A stretch of DNA of 64,000 bases from Perca fluviatilis (taxonomy: Eukaryota > Chordata > Actinopteri > Perciformes > Percidae), in assembly GCF_010015445.1 (NCBI RefSeq), contig NC_053123.1, forward strand, positions 11,419,434 through 11,483,433. Reading direction: 5' to 3'. Position 1 is the stretch's first letter; the number at the start of each line of letters is the position of its first letter. Of this stretch, positions 10,117 through 20,639 are shown in pieces. Both the position numbers and the translations under genes were made by a program. The notes beneath the pieces are model-generated. The model did no database searches, was not told the origin of the DNA, and worked only from the letters and a program-made list of their open reading frames with translations.

Positions 10117-12110
10117 TGCCATCAAACACAAATTCCAATTGATGAAACAACACAAAAGACACAAAGTCTGCTTATAGGCACAGAGAGCTACCAGCCACAC
10201 AGAGCAACTTTTAAAGTATCTTAAAACGAGAAGAGTCTACGCTCCACTGCATCAGAGCTCAAAGTTCACATTTTGAGGGGTGAGGGGAAACAAGTCGGCG
10301 CTTTGTGCTTTAAGGAGGCACCCAGTATTGTGCAGAGAGATAAGGACTCAGGACAATAGAGAAAGGCTGCCTGAAAGACCGGATGCTGAGTCTGTAGCCA
10401 TCTGGATTATCAGAGTGCAGCCGTGGACGTAAAGGAGAGCAGAGAAGAGGAGGCTGGCCCGGCGTCTATTACTGGGAATTATGGTTCCATGCAGAGGAAA
10501 GGCACTCAAATGGGTGACTTCCCTTATTGACTGAGATGTGTTCCAGGGATTAAACCTCAACCTTATATTGATCCAGTTCATGTTGCCAGTGTTGATACAG
10601 TGGAAAGGCACTCTCAAGACAGCTGTTCCCCCTCACTAGTTTCTTAATTTGAATTGTTGCATAAGGGCCTATTTATGCATGAACCACTATACATAAGGCT
10701 ACAAAATAAGAAGAAATCTTCAATGAGTGAATTGTGGCTCTATAGCGAAATCTACCTGTCAGAGACTCCAGCAAAAGGAAGAAAATAATATTATTTTACA
10801 AACAATGTCTGACCCAGATCTGACAGGCAGCCATGTGCACTGCAAATCAGGTAGCTCGGTTAGCTCGCCAAGAAGATAACTGATGTCATTCACAAGTGTT
10901 GGTGCTACTCAAGGCTGGAAATGGAGATGATAGAACGCAATTTGTCACTCACTCACTCCACGGATGTTTCTGTAGGGTGTAGCATGAAAAGGGAATAAGT
11001 GCCTACTCCAGTATCGTGTAAACAGACAATGTTTTGGCAGCTGCAATTAGGCTCGTCGCTGAGCGTGTGAACATTTGATAGCAATTGTCTTCCCTCCTTG
11101 CAGGCTTTAAAAGAATACACAAATCATTTATGAAGATTAGTCCATGAATGATAGCAACATAATGATGACAGGAGAGGGTGGCGCTCTTGAATGATGGAAA
11201 CATCTTTCATGTCTTCCTGGTAGATGATTGGCTGCAGTGTTCCATACCCAGACTTTAGCACACACTGTGGCTGAACCTCATTTGCAAGAATAAGTGGATC
11301 GTGATTGTAATCATGTTTTTGCTGTTGTTGCTTCATGACTTTTGAATAACTTCCTACAAAGTCTCAGAGAGGCAAAACCAGTGCACATTTTTTAAAAGCA
11401 TCTTCAACTCATCTTTCTTTGCCTTTTCCGTGATCTCAAAGCTTTATTTTTGTGATTTGTACAGTTTGTGTCCCTGATTTTATGTGGCCTTGTCTGTCTG
11501 TTCCATCTTCTCTTTTCCTTTTCTCCTTTCTGTAAACCCATTTACTATGATGAGAATGCTTATAGTTTGAGTGTTAAGGCCACATTGGCATTGCTGGGGT
11601 TCCTATTTGCTTCTAGCCATAAGGAAACAAAATTATTCTGCAAAAAGAAAAAAGCTGGTTAATCGGCACATAACTTTGACTGTCTGTGTGGTAATTACCT
11701 TCAAATTGGCTCTGTCTGTTTGTGCTACACCCTCCTAATCACTCCCTGTCCCACACACAAAAATAAAGATCCTTTATTGGCTGATCTACACAAACAAAGT
11801 CAATATAGAAATGGTCCATGGTGCAAAAATGTTGGGGGAGCCCTGCTATATTATATTAGTTTTGTGTTCATAATGTTGCTTGTTTCACTTAGAATCTACC
11901 CAGGCATCTTCTCTTTCGGACACATTTGGATTTCGTGGCTCCAGCAACTGACTATGATGGTGGTAATTAGCACATTAAGATACAGGCTTATGATTTACAT
12001 TATATTGTATCATACTTTTGTATACATTATACTTATTAGAATTTTTTGTAAATTAAAGTTAAAAACATTTTAAATGATGAATCTTATGTTGATGGAAACA
12101 TTTTTGAATG
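10117..12110. other. Unannotated low-repeat DNA
   Basis: No gene or known repeat is recognised. Several open frames of 60-117 codons exist on both strands, without family motifs. Confidence 0.55.
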
Positions 12111-12115
12111 TCCTA

Positions 12116-12120
12116 TTATA

Positions 12121-12158
<38 letters not shown>
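12116..12158. repeat. (ATT)n microsatellite
   Basis: About 14 ATT units in a row. Confidence 0.95.
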
Positions 12159-12583
12159 CATTCAACCTAACGGACTATTAGGTTGCTTTTATAACTAAAC
12201 CCTAATTGGACCGGATTTAATCATTATTTAATTAACGGAGTGTCTATTTGCACCCCCGGTACGAATAGCCTCGGCCACACAGCTGAGCTATTTACACCCT
12301 GTGACGTAACAACAAAAAAACGTTGCTCGCGTGCACCGAAATCATGGCGGACGTTCATCTTCCATGACCGCAGAAACTGGCATATTAGGGAAGTTTTGTC
12401 TCTAAAGTTTATAACAATTGAATTTCTAGCGTTAAATGGATACTACAGTTGCGCTTTCTGTCTTCAGTGAAAGTATACAACCGTTAGTTTGTTACCTATT
12501 TTTTTGTATACAGTATGGTTACCTAGCAACCGAGGCTTAAAGAAACCAAGTGGTAAACAGTTGTTCATCTACCTGAAAGAGCT

Positions 12584-12655
12584 GCTGGGTGAGTGGTTAG
12601 TGCGCTTACCTTTGGTATGGAAGTTTGGAGTTCGATTCCCCTGTGTGGTAATGTT
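12584..12655 (+). repeat. tRNA-like sequence inside the TTAA element
   Basis: The A-box-like TGAGTGGTTAGTGCGCTTAC is followed about 30 bp later by a B-box-like GAGTTCGATTCCCC. The order and spacing are those of an internal polymerase III promoter. The acceptor stem does not pair and there is no convincing anticodon arm, so it is not a working tRNA. It is either a captured tRNA piece or the head of a decayed SINE. Confidence 0.5.
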
Positions 12656-13069
12656 ATTTTTTTTAATTTGGATTGGATAATTTGCATGCAATTGCGCAAG
12701 TCAGGACCCGCGAACGCAAATTTTTGTTTTTTTGCAGGGTGGTAGGGGAAGACTCATGAATATGCCTGCTCTGGTTGGGTTGGTTAGGTTTAGGCAAGAG
12801 GAATGGGATGGTTATGGTTAGGGTAAGAATGTCAGGGCGATAATATTCCAAAAAGGTGTAATACATGAGTAGTATGGATAACTGTGTGTAAATATATGCC
12901 AAGGTACTGTAAATCAGGGCTGGACTGGGACAAAAAATCGGCCCTGGCATTTTTGGGCCAGGCGGCCCACACCCACCGTGATTTTCTCAGACAAATTCCC
13001 TGCAGACAGTCCTCTTAAAATATGCGTGCGTTCCATTAAATGAGTTGCCTAGTGTTCAGCGTTCATGTG

Positions 13070-13348
13070 ATCATTTTGGATCCTTCAAGAGGGGACTCAA
13101 GACTAATCTGTTGATCTTACACTTAAATAATTCATTCATTCTTAGAGTTATGATTTGTATATTTATGGTATTTTTATAAGTTTTTATTATTGATATTTGA
13201 TATTGTATTGTCATTATTTTTCTTATTACTATTTTGCTTAATATTGGCTTAGCAACTTTAAAAACAGTTTACTGTTAATTTTAACTATTGTAAGATTCAT
13301 ATTTTGTCGCTTTGGACACAAGTGTCTGCTAAATACAATAACCATAAC
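13070..13348 (+). pseudogene. L2-like LINE 3' end remnant
   Basis: The beginning encodes FKRGLKTNLL near 13087, the last conserved block of L2/CR1-type LINE polyproteins. The end contains TTTGTCGCTTTGGACACAAG and TGTCTGCTAAATACAATAAC, the 3'-tail motif that L2-type LINEs share with fish SINEs (CGCTTTGGATAAAAGCGTCTGCTAAATG type). Between them is AT-rich 3' untranslated sequence. It inserted into the hAT element, or was carried inside it. Confidence 0.65.
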
Positions 13349-13630
13349 TATAACCTTTCCTAAAAGCTACAATAAAGCTGAGAGTAGTATATGCCCTGGA
13401 AAAGAGCACCAATACAAGAGAAGCTAATTAAGCTATTCAAGGAACACTGATGCTTGTATCATCACTGATTTTATAGATCCACAGACTTTTCAGCTACCCA
13501 ACAGGCTAACCGCTAGCATTTTCAATGTAAGCTTAAGCTGTTAGGTTACCTGACAGCCACTAACTTTAATGTTACAGCCAAACTGCTTGTTGTCGTTATG
13601 ACGTGACACACTCGCGCGTGAGCGCGCACG

Positions 13631-13631
<1 letters not shown>

Positions 13632-13664
<33 letters not shown>
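13632..13664. repeat. (CA)n microsatellite
   Basis: About 16 CA units inside the nested hAT element. Confidence 0.95.
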
Positions 13665-13665
<1 letters not shown>

Positions 13666-14294
13666 CCTCCCTCCCTTCCTGAGATTCTGTGTTAATTTGC
13701 CTACTCCTTACCACATCGTCATCTACTCTCTCTTCCATCTTTTCCTCACTCGCCTCCTCCCATAGACAGTATATGCCTCCTCCTCGCCTTCTTCCCTGGC
13801 ATCGTTGTTTCTGCTTCTATAGCCAGCCACCTCTCCTCCTCTACTTCAGGTAATGCTGATGTTGAAGCAGCAACTACAGCCCCAAACATGTCCGAAAGTT
13901 TTGAGGAATCCGCCTGTAGATTCTTAATCTTTTTCTCCTCTAATTTCTCTGCACCTCCCTTGCACTTGGTGGTCGTTTGTCCATTATAACGTGAATGCTA
14001 AACTTCCAGCATAACTATTACAGCTCACTTCTCAGGGCCGGGAGGCGTGGCCATAGTGGGATTCGTAAATTTGTGGCCCGGAGTGGGGAAGGGGGTTCCT
14101 GGATTTCATTGGGTCAGGCCAGTGCCAATAAAGAAAATTAACCAATGGGCCGCTGTGAGTTCTTTATGGGCCGGACCGGCCAAAAAATAAAAAAAGGCCT
14201 ATTTATATCGGCGATTCGGCCCAAAAGTCCGTCGGCCCACCGGGAAAATGCCCGGTATGCCAGATGGCCAGTCCAGCCCTGCTGTAAATGCATA

Positions 14295-14379
14295 GGGGTG
14301 CAAATAGCATACACTGCTAATTGTACCAGGGGTGCAAATAGCATACACTGCTAATTGTACCAGGGGTGCAAATAGCCTC
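14295..14379. repeat. 34-bp tandem repeat at the end of the TTAA element
   Basis: Two full copies (14295-14328, 14329-14362) and a 17-bp partial copy of a unit starting GGGGTGCAAATAGCATACAC. The unit is part of the element's terminal repeat, so the right end has been internally multiplied. Confidence 0.9.
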
Positions 14380-14399
14380 ACCCTTTAATTAATATTCCA

Positions 14400-15130
14400 G
14401 GGGGGAGGTCCACAATAATTTGCCAAGCTCTTCTGTAATGGACAGCATTTGAGACGTTACCAAAATATAGGAGTTCTGTAATAGACACCTTCTGCAAGAA
14501 AATAATCGTTTGGTTTTAAAATACAAGGTGGATGGGACTTCAATTATGCAAGCACCAACAAGTGCACCAAAAAAATTATTACTGGCGTAGGAGGTAAAAA
14601 TCACCCCATCTTCCATAAAGAAACAAAGCCCGTCCAAATGAAGCATATTGATATTAACAAGTGAGAAACGTGACAACTAGAAGCTACTATGCCATTAGAA
14701 GCACAACAAGCACAAGTAGTATAACAATGGTGTTCTGTGCTGACAAAAAGAGGTGGTCAAGTAGGACACAGCCATGTATCATGTCTCAGCTTTTCAGAAA
14801 GACTGATGACAAAAAACTCATATAGAAAAATACATTTTGGAACAGAGCTTGGATGTGGTTTTTGTCTCTCTGTATTCCAGAGCTGTTTAATCTTGTACCT
14901 GTCACATATTTGCGAAGTACGAGGGTTTGACAGGCAGCTGTTTTCCTTTGCGTTTGAAACTCTGTAACAGATATGGTATTTATGTAATTCCATTGTAAAG
15001 TGGTTTGACTCAAAGAAGTGATAGATTTAGATCTAGCTTAGCGCTAGATCTGAGACATTTATACAATACAGAGAGCCTATATCAGCACCACATGTGCGTT
15101 GATGGGCAGGAAAGAAAAACTGACATCTTT
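14400..15130. other. Unannotated DNA
   Basis: Open frames of up to 95 codons without motifs. No repeat family is recognised. Confidence 0.5.
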
Positions 15131-15134
15131 ATGT

Positions 15135-15978
15135 GGAGTGGTGGAATAAATATTCCGATTCTTGACAATACCACACTATGGAAATACTTCACTACAAGTA
15201 AAAGTTCTGCATTCAAAACCTTACTTAAGTAAAATTATGTATAGTCAGGCATTGCCACACCTAGTTCCACACCGCTGTGTCACCAATGGAGTATGGCTCC
15301 ACTGCCTATCGATTCTGGGATAAGGAAAAAAATGTTCTGGCATCTTTGTATTTCTTTAAATCGATCACAACCGTCCTAAGCCCCGATAGCGGAGATAGCG
15401 AGAGGGAATGGATAACGCACTGGATGTCAGGCTTTATCCCCGCAATGTACATCTGTTGACCCAGACTAATGTTTTTAAGTATGATCAGCAAAATGTACAA
15501 AATATCCAAAAGTAAACATGCTCATTCTCAATCTACAGTAATGCATAATATCACATAGGATCATCATATGTTTGTAGCATTGCTGGCCTGTGAGAACCAT
15601 GTGCCATCTCATGAGCTCAGAAAAACAGCAATGTTTTCAGCTTTGTGAAGATGCATTTTTTCAGCTGATCCAAGAGTTACATATTTTAATTAGCTTATCA
15701 ACCTATAAAAGGAACACCTCACCCTTCAAATCATCAGAAATGAAATGAAAATTCACAAAATTTGGAGATACATGGACAGGAGAGGAAGGGTATGAGAAAT
15801 TGTAATCTGAACTAAAGCTGTACAATATTTATAAATGTAGAATAAAGTACAACATTTGTCTTTCAGATGTATAGGAGTAGAAGTATATAGTAGAATAAAA
15901 TGGAAATACTCAAGTACAAGTACCTCAAATCTTTACTTTAGTACAGTACCTGAGTAAATGTACGTAATGTAAATGTGG
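15135..15978. mobile_element. Diverged hAT-like MITE (GTGGTGGAA...GTAAAAGT family)
   Basis: The left part reads GTGGTGGAATAAATATTCCG, then CTTCACTACAAGTAAAAG and TGCATTCAAAACCTTACTT. The right part holds GTAGAAGTATATAGTAGAAT and AAATACTCAAGTACAAGTAC. This order of ACTTAAGTAAAAGTA-type motifs is a very abundant teleost hAT-related MITE whose intact ends read CAGTGGTGGAA. The ends are eroded and no duplication is clear. A foreign segment at about 15255-15450, containing GGCATCTTTGTATTTCTTTA, interrupts it. Confidence 0.65.
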
Positions 15979-15979
15979 C

Positions 15980-17370
15980 ATTATACTATAACTATAAATG
16001 AGTCAGATAAGAGTGAAGAAGAGGGATTTTTTTCATACAGAATTCCCAATTAAGTCCATTATTAAAATCAAAAGAAAAACCCATAGTTAGTGAATGGTTT
16101 TCACACAAAATATTTATAATATAGACATAAAATATAAAAAAGTATGTTCCTTTAACTATAATAATGTGGTTTAAATATACTGTTTACTGTAGCATTTCTT
16201 TTTATGTTTTGCTAGTTTGGAGAGTAGGCAGCTGCAACCAGTAGGCTACATCCCTGTCAAAGAAAATAAAGAGCAACTTCACTCAACCTTGTGAGAGATT
16301 AGGATTCAGAAAAGGGTACACCAATGTTGGTCCAAAAAGGGCCAGCATTTCTTTCTCAGTCTGCACTCCATGTTACAAAAATAGCACCTATTCTATTTGC
16401 TGTAGAGACTTTTGCAAAGCGAATAAGACACAAAAGAAAGGTTTCCTTAATCCGCCACACTGCAGAGTCAGAGCATGAAAGACAGAAATAGATTATCACA
16501 GAAAATCAAGCGTTTCCAGTGTGGATAACGTTCAAAAATGGCACAACAATACAGCTATATCTTGATACCATGATAGAAGAATGCAAACATTTCAACAGTT
16601 TTTAAGTGTTTGATTGGAAATGCAACTTCAAAATGGTTTATTTCCCTTAATGAGTATGTCAGTATTATTTAACAATTTTTAAGGGATGGAAACTTATATC
16701 ATCTTCTGGATTCATAGGTTATCTTATACAAGGATTTTAATATTTGATTACATATCGATAACAGCTTAACCTTTATATAAGACATTCTGCATCACTGAGT
16801 CACATTATCTTTAAATTAGATGCATTGACTTGCAGAATAATAACAGATTCTTCTACAAATAGCACTGCCTGCCACTGCACTGTATGATTGCATCACATCT
16901 CTAAAAAAAGCCAGAGGATTTGTACGGCATTTGTACCAGATTTATCCCATAGCTCTGATGCAGATCTAAAGGATAAAAAGGATAGACATTTTAGACAAAA
17001 TGTAAAATGTAAATTATCAGTAATTAAAGAAATAAAATTATTTTTATGGCAAGTTTGGAACACAAAGGGGAGATCATCAGATAATGTTCCCACACTATTA
17101 CTTTGATTACAGTTACAATAAATCCTAGTAAATCAGTCGCTCTCATCACAGCATAAACTGAATGGTTTATTCCATCTCAGCTAATTAGGTTTACTCAAAG
17201 AGTCAACCTTGTGGAGCATATAGACATTTTCAATTTCAGAATTTAAGTGACAAGCAAAACAATTCAACATATGCTTATACCTAATCGACATTATAGGTGG
17301 ATTTCCAAAGACACCCAAAACGACTTATACGACTGTTCTATTTACTGCTGCGGTTTTCATTATGTAACCG
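15980..17370. other. Unannotated AT-rich DNA
   Basis: No gene or recognised repeat. Confidence 0.55.
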
Positions 17371-17419
17371 TAGTATTTAACAGCCGCAGTTATAACAGGT
17401 AGTTAACAATGTGAACTAG

Positions 17420-17700
17420 TTACGTTTTGGCAACAAAAAAAAACAACGTAGTTAGGGTTAGTAAAACATCAGGGATTGGCTTAAAATGAGTCACGTAAAA
17501 TTACTAAAAGGAGGACGTAACGTGACGTCACAGACGTTATTGTGTCACGGAATAAGGTGCGTAAAAATCATATGTAAAACTTTGTTAATTTCAATATGAT
17601 AAACTTATGATTAACTTATAGTTTACCATGGAACACGAACCTCAGTCTCCTGAGTAAAAGCCCTGTGTTCATCCATGACCCCAACCTGCCTCCTAAAGCA
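17420..17700 (-). repeat. MITE fragment with tRNA-Glu-like box
   Basis: The plus strand has a GTAGTTAGGGTTAGTAAAAC motif near 17440 and, at 17625-17690, a block that on the minus strand reads GGGCTTTTACTCAGGAGACT and GAGGTTCGTGTTCC. This resembles the anticodon arm plus B box of tRNA-Glu, in worse condition than the copy at 25857-25925. CpG-rich spacer such as GACGTAACGTGACGTCAC lies between. The element's ends were not located. Confidence 0.45.
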
Positions 17701-17799
17701 GAATGTGGGTCTCTTACTTTGTCACCTCACTTCCTTGCTTGCTCACGCGATAACAAGAAACGTAATTATCCGTCGTTATGAGCTGCTTGCACAATTGAC

Positions 17800-19200
17800 C
17801 TATATGTTCGTTTTCTAGGTGAAGACAGGCTGAACAATCGGACCATAATGCCATTAGTCGGCTATATATTGACAAATACTTCAGCAAACGGCATTCGAAC
17901 ACCAGAGAAAGGTTTTCAACATGACTTTAAGGCCAAGAAAGGCAACAAAGGGCTTTTAGTTGAGATAATGTACCAACTGGCAGTGATGTCAATCTTCAAG
18001 ATACAACTGAAGTGGAAAACCAAAAGGTCAATGGCAAAAGACAATTTACAGGTTACTCCTGTTGACATACATTTGTGAACTGCTTATCAAGAATCTCTCA
18101 TAGGAATCAGGCTAAAAGTTAACGTAGTACTGAAAATACTTGTACCTCATAATGGCAACAAGCTGGATATGCAACTGTACAGCAAGAGCTAGGACTTGAA
18201 TCTATGCATAAAGAATCTACATTTCCAGTTCGACTCTGACCAGGGCGCCCCACCACCGCATAAATCTTTCACAGCCCCTGCTTTACAGTACAACCCACAA
18301 TTCAAAGCCTCTTTCATGGAAGCTACTGGTTGAACAGAGAGGCTGTTACTGAAATGTCAGCAAGACAAGACAAAATCTATTACACCTAGCTAAACAATGC
18401 CTGCAATAATTATACCACGTTCAACAGCATTGTGTGACTGATAAAACGGTTTCTCTGATCTCATGCCAATGATCCAAGAATTATTTTTGAATCATCAAAA
18501 CAGAAGTGGAGCTTGGAGGATAATTCTTTGGTGCTTTGAGGTGTATGCATGAAGATGAATGGCTATACTATTGCTGGAGCTCATTTTCTTCAGAGCTATA
18601 ACACCCAGCACGAGGAGTATGCAAAAGGGTAACTCAAAATAACATACGGTACCTAAAGTGCATGTAGCACAGTACTATCACCGGTAAAAGTTTAAAAGTC
18701 TACCTGAGCGGAGCTGGTTTGGGCTGTTTTGTTGCATGCAGCTTCAGGCTCTGGTCAGGTTAAATTTTGGTTTGTCCTGGTTTGAACAATTTGTCAGTAC
18801 AAGACAGGTAGACCTCTAAGCAGCAGCAAAATAACATCTTTGTGTAACATATACGTACGTATAAGTGGCCTGAGGAAGTGTACCGTAAAGCACAAATCGA
18901 AATCTGAAGTCAGAAATAAAAAGACAGCTGGAACTCGTTTCAGCCATGGATTATAAAAGTGTAGGTGTGTATTGCAGCATGGAAAATTAGCAAACAATGT
19001 AATTTCATTGTGACTTGCATTTTATGCAACTATTTCACATTACTAATTTTGTAGTTGGGGAAACATGCCTCCAGGAATACATTTCCATCAACCCCGCATT
19101 ACATCAACTTAAATCCAATCTACCAAATTTACTCCTTATTTAATGCTAATGTGATGAATGTGCTAGGACTGAAACAATTACTCAAGGAACTTAAAAAATT
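17800..19200. other. Unannotated DNA
   Basis: No gene or recognised repeat. Confidence 0.5.
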
Positions 19201-19209
19201 AAAAACTTC

Positions 19210-19913
19210 GGTAACACTATAATAAGGGTACATGAATTATCATTCATGCATGACTTCATGCATGAATAGCATGAATTAATTAATGTAGTACTTCATGAAC
19301 TATCAGTAATGTACAAGGATTAAAAGCATCTCATGCGTCACTTAATGCAAGAACAATACATGAAATAATGCATCAATTAAGGTATTTCAATCATCATGAT
19401 TTCTGATTTATTAATGATGTTCATGTCTTCTTCATAGATAAATCTGTAGTTAAAGTAACAGGCCAACAAAACAAAACTGACCTGTCGTAATTCTGATGAA
19501 TTACAATGTTGTAATCATGATTAACTAAAGATTACTTCAATACTTCATCATGTTTGTAGCCCTAATTTTATGCCGCCATTAATCATATCTATTAATCAAT
19601 GTTGAAGATGGACCAGGTCAGCACTTTATTTGAAGGGCCACAAACATGATGAAGTAATGAAGAAGTAATGTTTACTTAATCATTATTAGCCTGTCATCAA
19701 TAAACATCAATAAATCATGATGATTGAAATGCGTTAATTGATGCATTAATTTACGTATTGTTCCAGCATTAAGTCATGCATGAGATACCAGTAATCTTTA
19801 TACATTACTACAGATAGTACATGAAGTACTACATGAATGAATTCATGCTTTTTCATGCATGAAGTCATGCATGAATTCATGATATTCATATACCCTTATA
19901 ATAAAGTTTTACC
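19210..19913. mobile_element. Palindromic hAT-like MITE with 8-bp target duplication
   Basis: The left end GGTAACACTATAATAAGGGT and the inverted right end GGTAAAACTTTATTATAAGG match with small gaps, and the similarity continues inward for over 200 bp, for example GCATGACTTCATGCATGAA on both arms. Flanking copies of AAAACTTC lie at 19202-19209 and 19914-19921. The 8-bp duplication points to hAT-type transposition. The arms are rich in ATGCATGA palindromes. There is no coding capacity. Confidence 0.85.
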
Positions 19914-20235
19914 AAAACTTCTATACAAAGTAGACAATGAAGAGATTGCAAGAGCTGTGTATTCACTGTGCGAGAAGTAGGGTTAGAGGTAAAAGTCAAA
20001 AGATGAATCTGCCAGTAAAATAATACATGAAACTTTCCATATTTGAGAGCATTTTCGAGGTGGGCAAAGCGGCCAAGAATCCAAGACGTAGGTTTGGTTT
20101 TAACATTGGGGGGGTACACATTCTAACCATTGGGTCTAGGTGTCCCATAAAATACAAATACAAACACTTAATTTCCTGGATTCTGATGAATTTTTATGCA
20201 ATAATTGATGGTGAAAATCTCTTCCTTTTTCTTTT

Positions 20236-20422
20236 AAGATTATTTTTTGGGCATTTTTAGGCATTTATTGACAGGATAGCTGAAGAAAATAAAAGGGAGA
20301 GAAAGGGGGGAATGACATGCAGCAAAGGGCCGCAGGTCAGAGTCAAACGCGGGCCCGCTGCGTCGCGGAGCAAATCTCTAAATATGGGCGCCCACTCTAC
20401 CAACTGAGCTATCCGGGCACCC
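20236..20422 (-). repeat. tRNA-derived SINE
   Basis: On the minus strand the unit starts GCCCGGATAGCTCAGTTGGT, a near-perfect tRNA 5' half with an A box, followed by AGAG and a GGGCGCCC stem. A B-box-like GCGTTTGACTC lies about 50 bp downstream. A tRNA-unrelated body follows with TGCATGTCATTCCCCCCTTT and a CTGTCAATAAATGCC tail ending in an A-rich run. This composition is characteristic of fish tRNA-derived SINEs and of the many tRNA pseudogenes they generate. Confidence 0.8.
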
Positions 20423-20552
20423 AGGTGAAAATGTCTTTCTTCATGTAAAGGAAATTATTATTCTCCTGTATTGTCAAATACTTCCTTCATATTCAAAACA
20501 TCACACGTGTTTGGGGATGTTTTTTTTAGGAATCATGTACATCTCAACAACA

Positions 20553-20634
20553 AATCTGTTAGAGAATAAGACCTTGTTAAATCTGTTAGAGAATAAGACC
20601 TTGTTAAATCTGTTAGAGAATAAGACTTTGTTAA
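20553..20634. repeat. 27-bp tandem repeat x3
   Basis: Three copies of a unit beginning AATCTGTTAGAGAATAAGAC, each 27 bp. Because 27 is a multiple of three, the minus strand reads a repeated NKVLFSNRF peptide, but there is no reason to think it is translated. Confidence 0.9.
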
Positions 20635-20639
20635 AGCTA

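Larger units (their letters stand above)
12915..14281. mobile_element. hAT-type element, complete, nested
   Basis: Both ends carry the same 14-bp inverted repeat, CAGGGCTGGACTGG. The flanks are identical 8-bp copies of CTGTAAAT at 12907-12914 and 14282-14289, exactly as expected for hAT transposition. Inside lie an L2-like LINE tail, a CA microsatellite and GC-rich ends, but no transposase, so it is non-autonomous. A 20-bp internal string near 14049, GGCCATAGTGGGATTCGTAA, recurs in another hAT element near 57380. Confidence 0.9.
12236..14384. mobile_element. TTAA-flanked DNA transposon hosting a nested hAT element
   Basis: The two ends are inverted copies: the left end contains CTATTTGCACCCCCGGTAC and the right end, on the minus strand, CTATTTGCACCCCTGGTAC. 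Both borders sit on TTAATTAA. TTAA target sites are used by piggyBac and Kolobok elements, and the AGGG start of the right end is compatible with either. The element's own sequence is only about 775 bp; the rest is the nested hAT at 12915-14281. It has no transposase and includes a tRNA-like block and a 34-bp tandem repeat near its right end. Confidence 0.85.

Noticed and set aside
12584..12655. Functional tRNA gene
   Set aside because: A and B boxes are present, but there is no pairing acceptor stem or normal anticodon arm.
14295..14379. CRISPR-like array
   Set aside because: The 34-bp repeats are directly adjacent without spacers and are part of a transposon end in a vertebrate genome.
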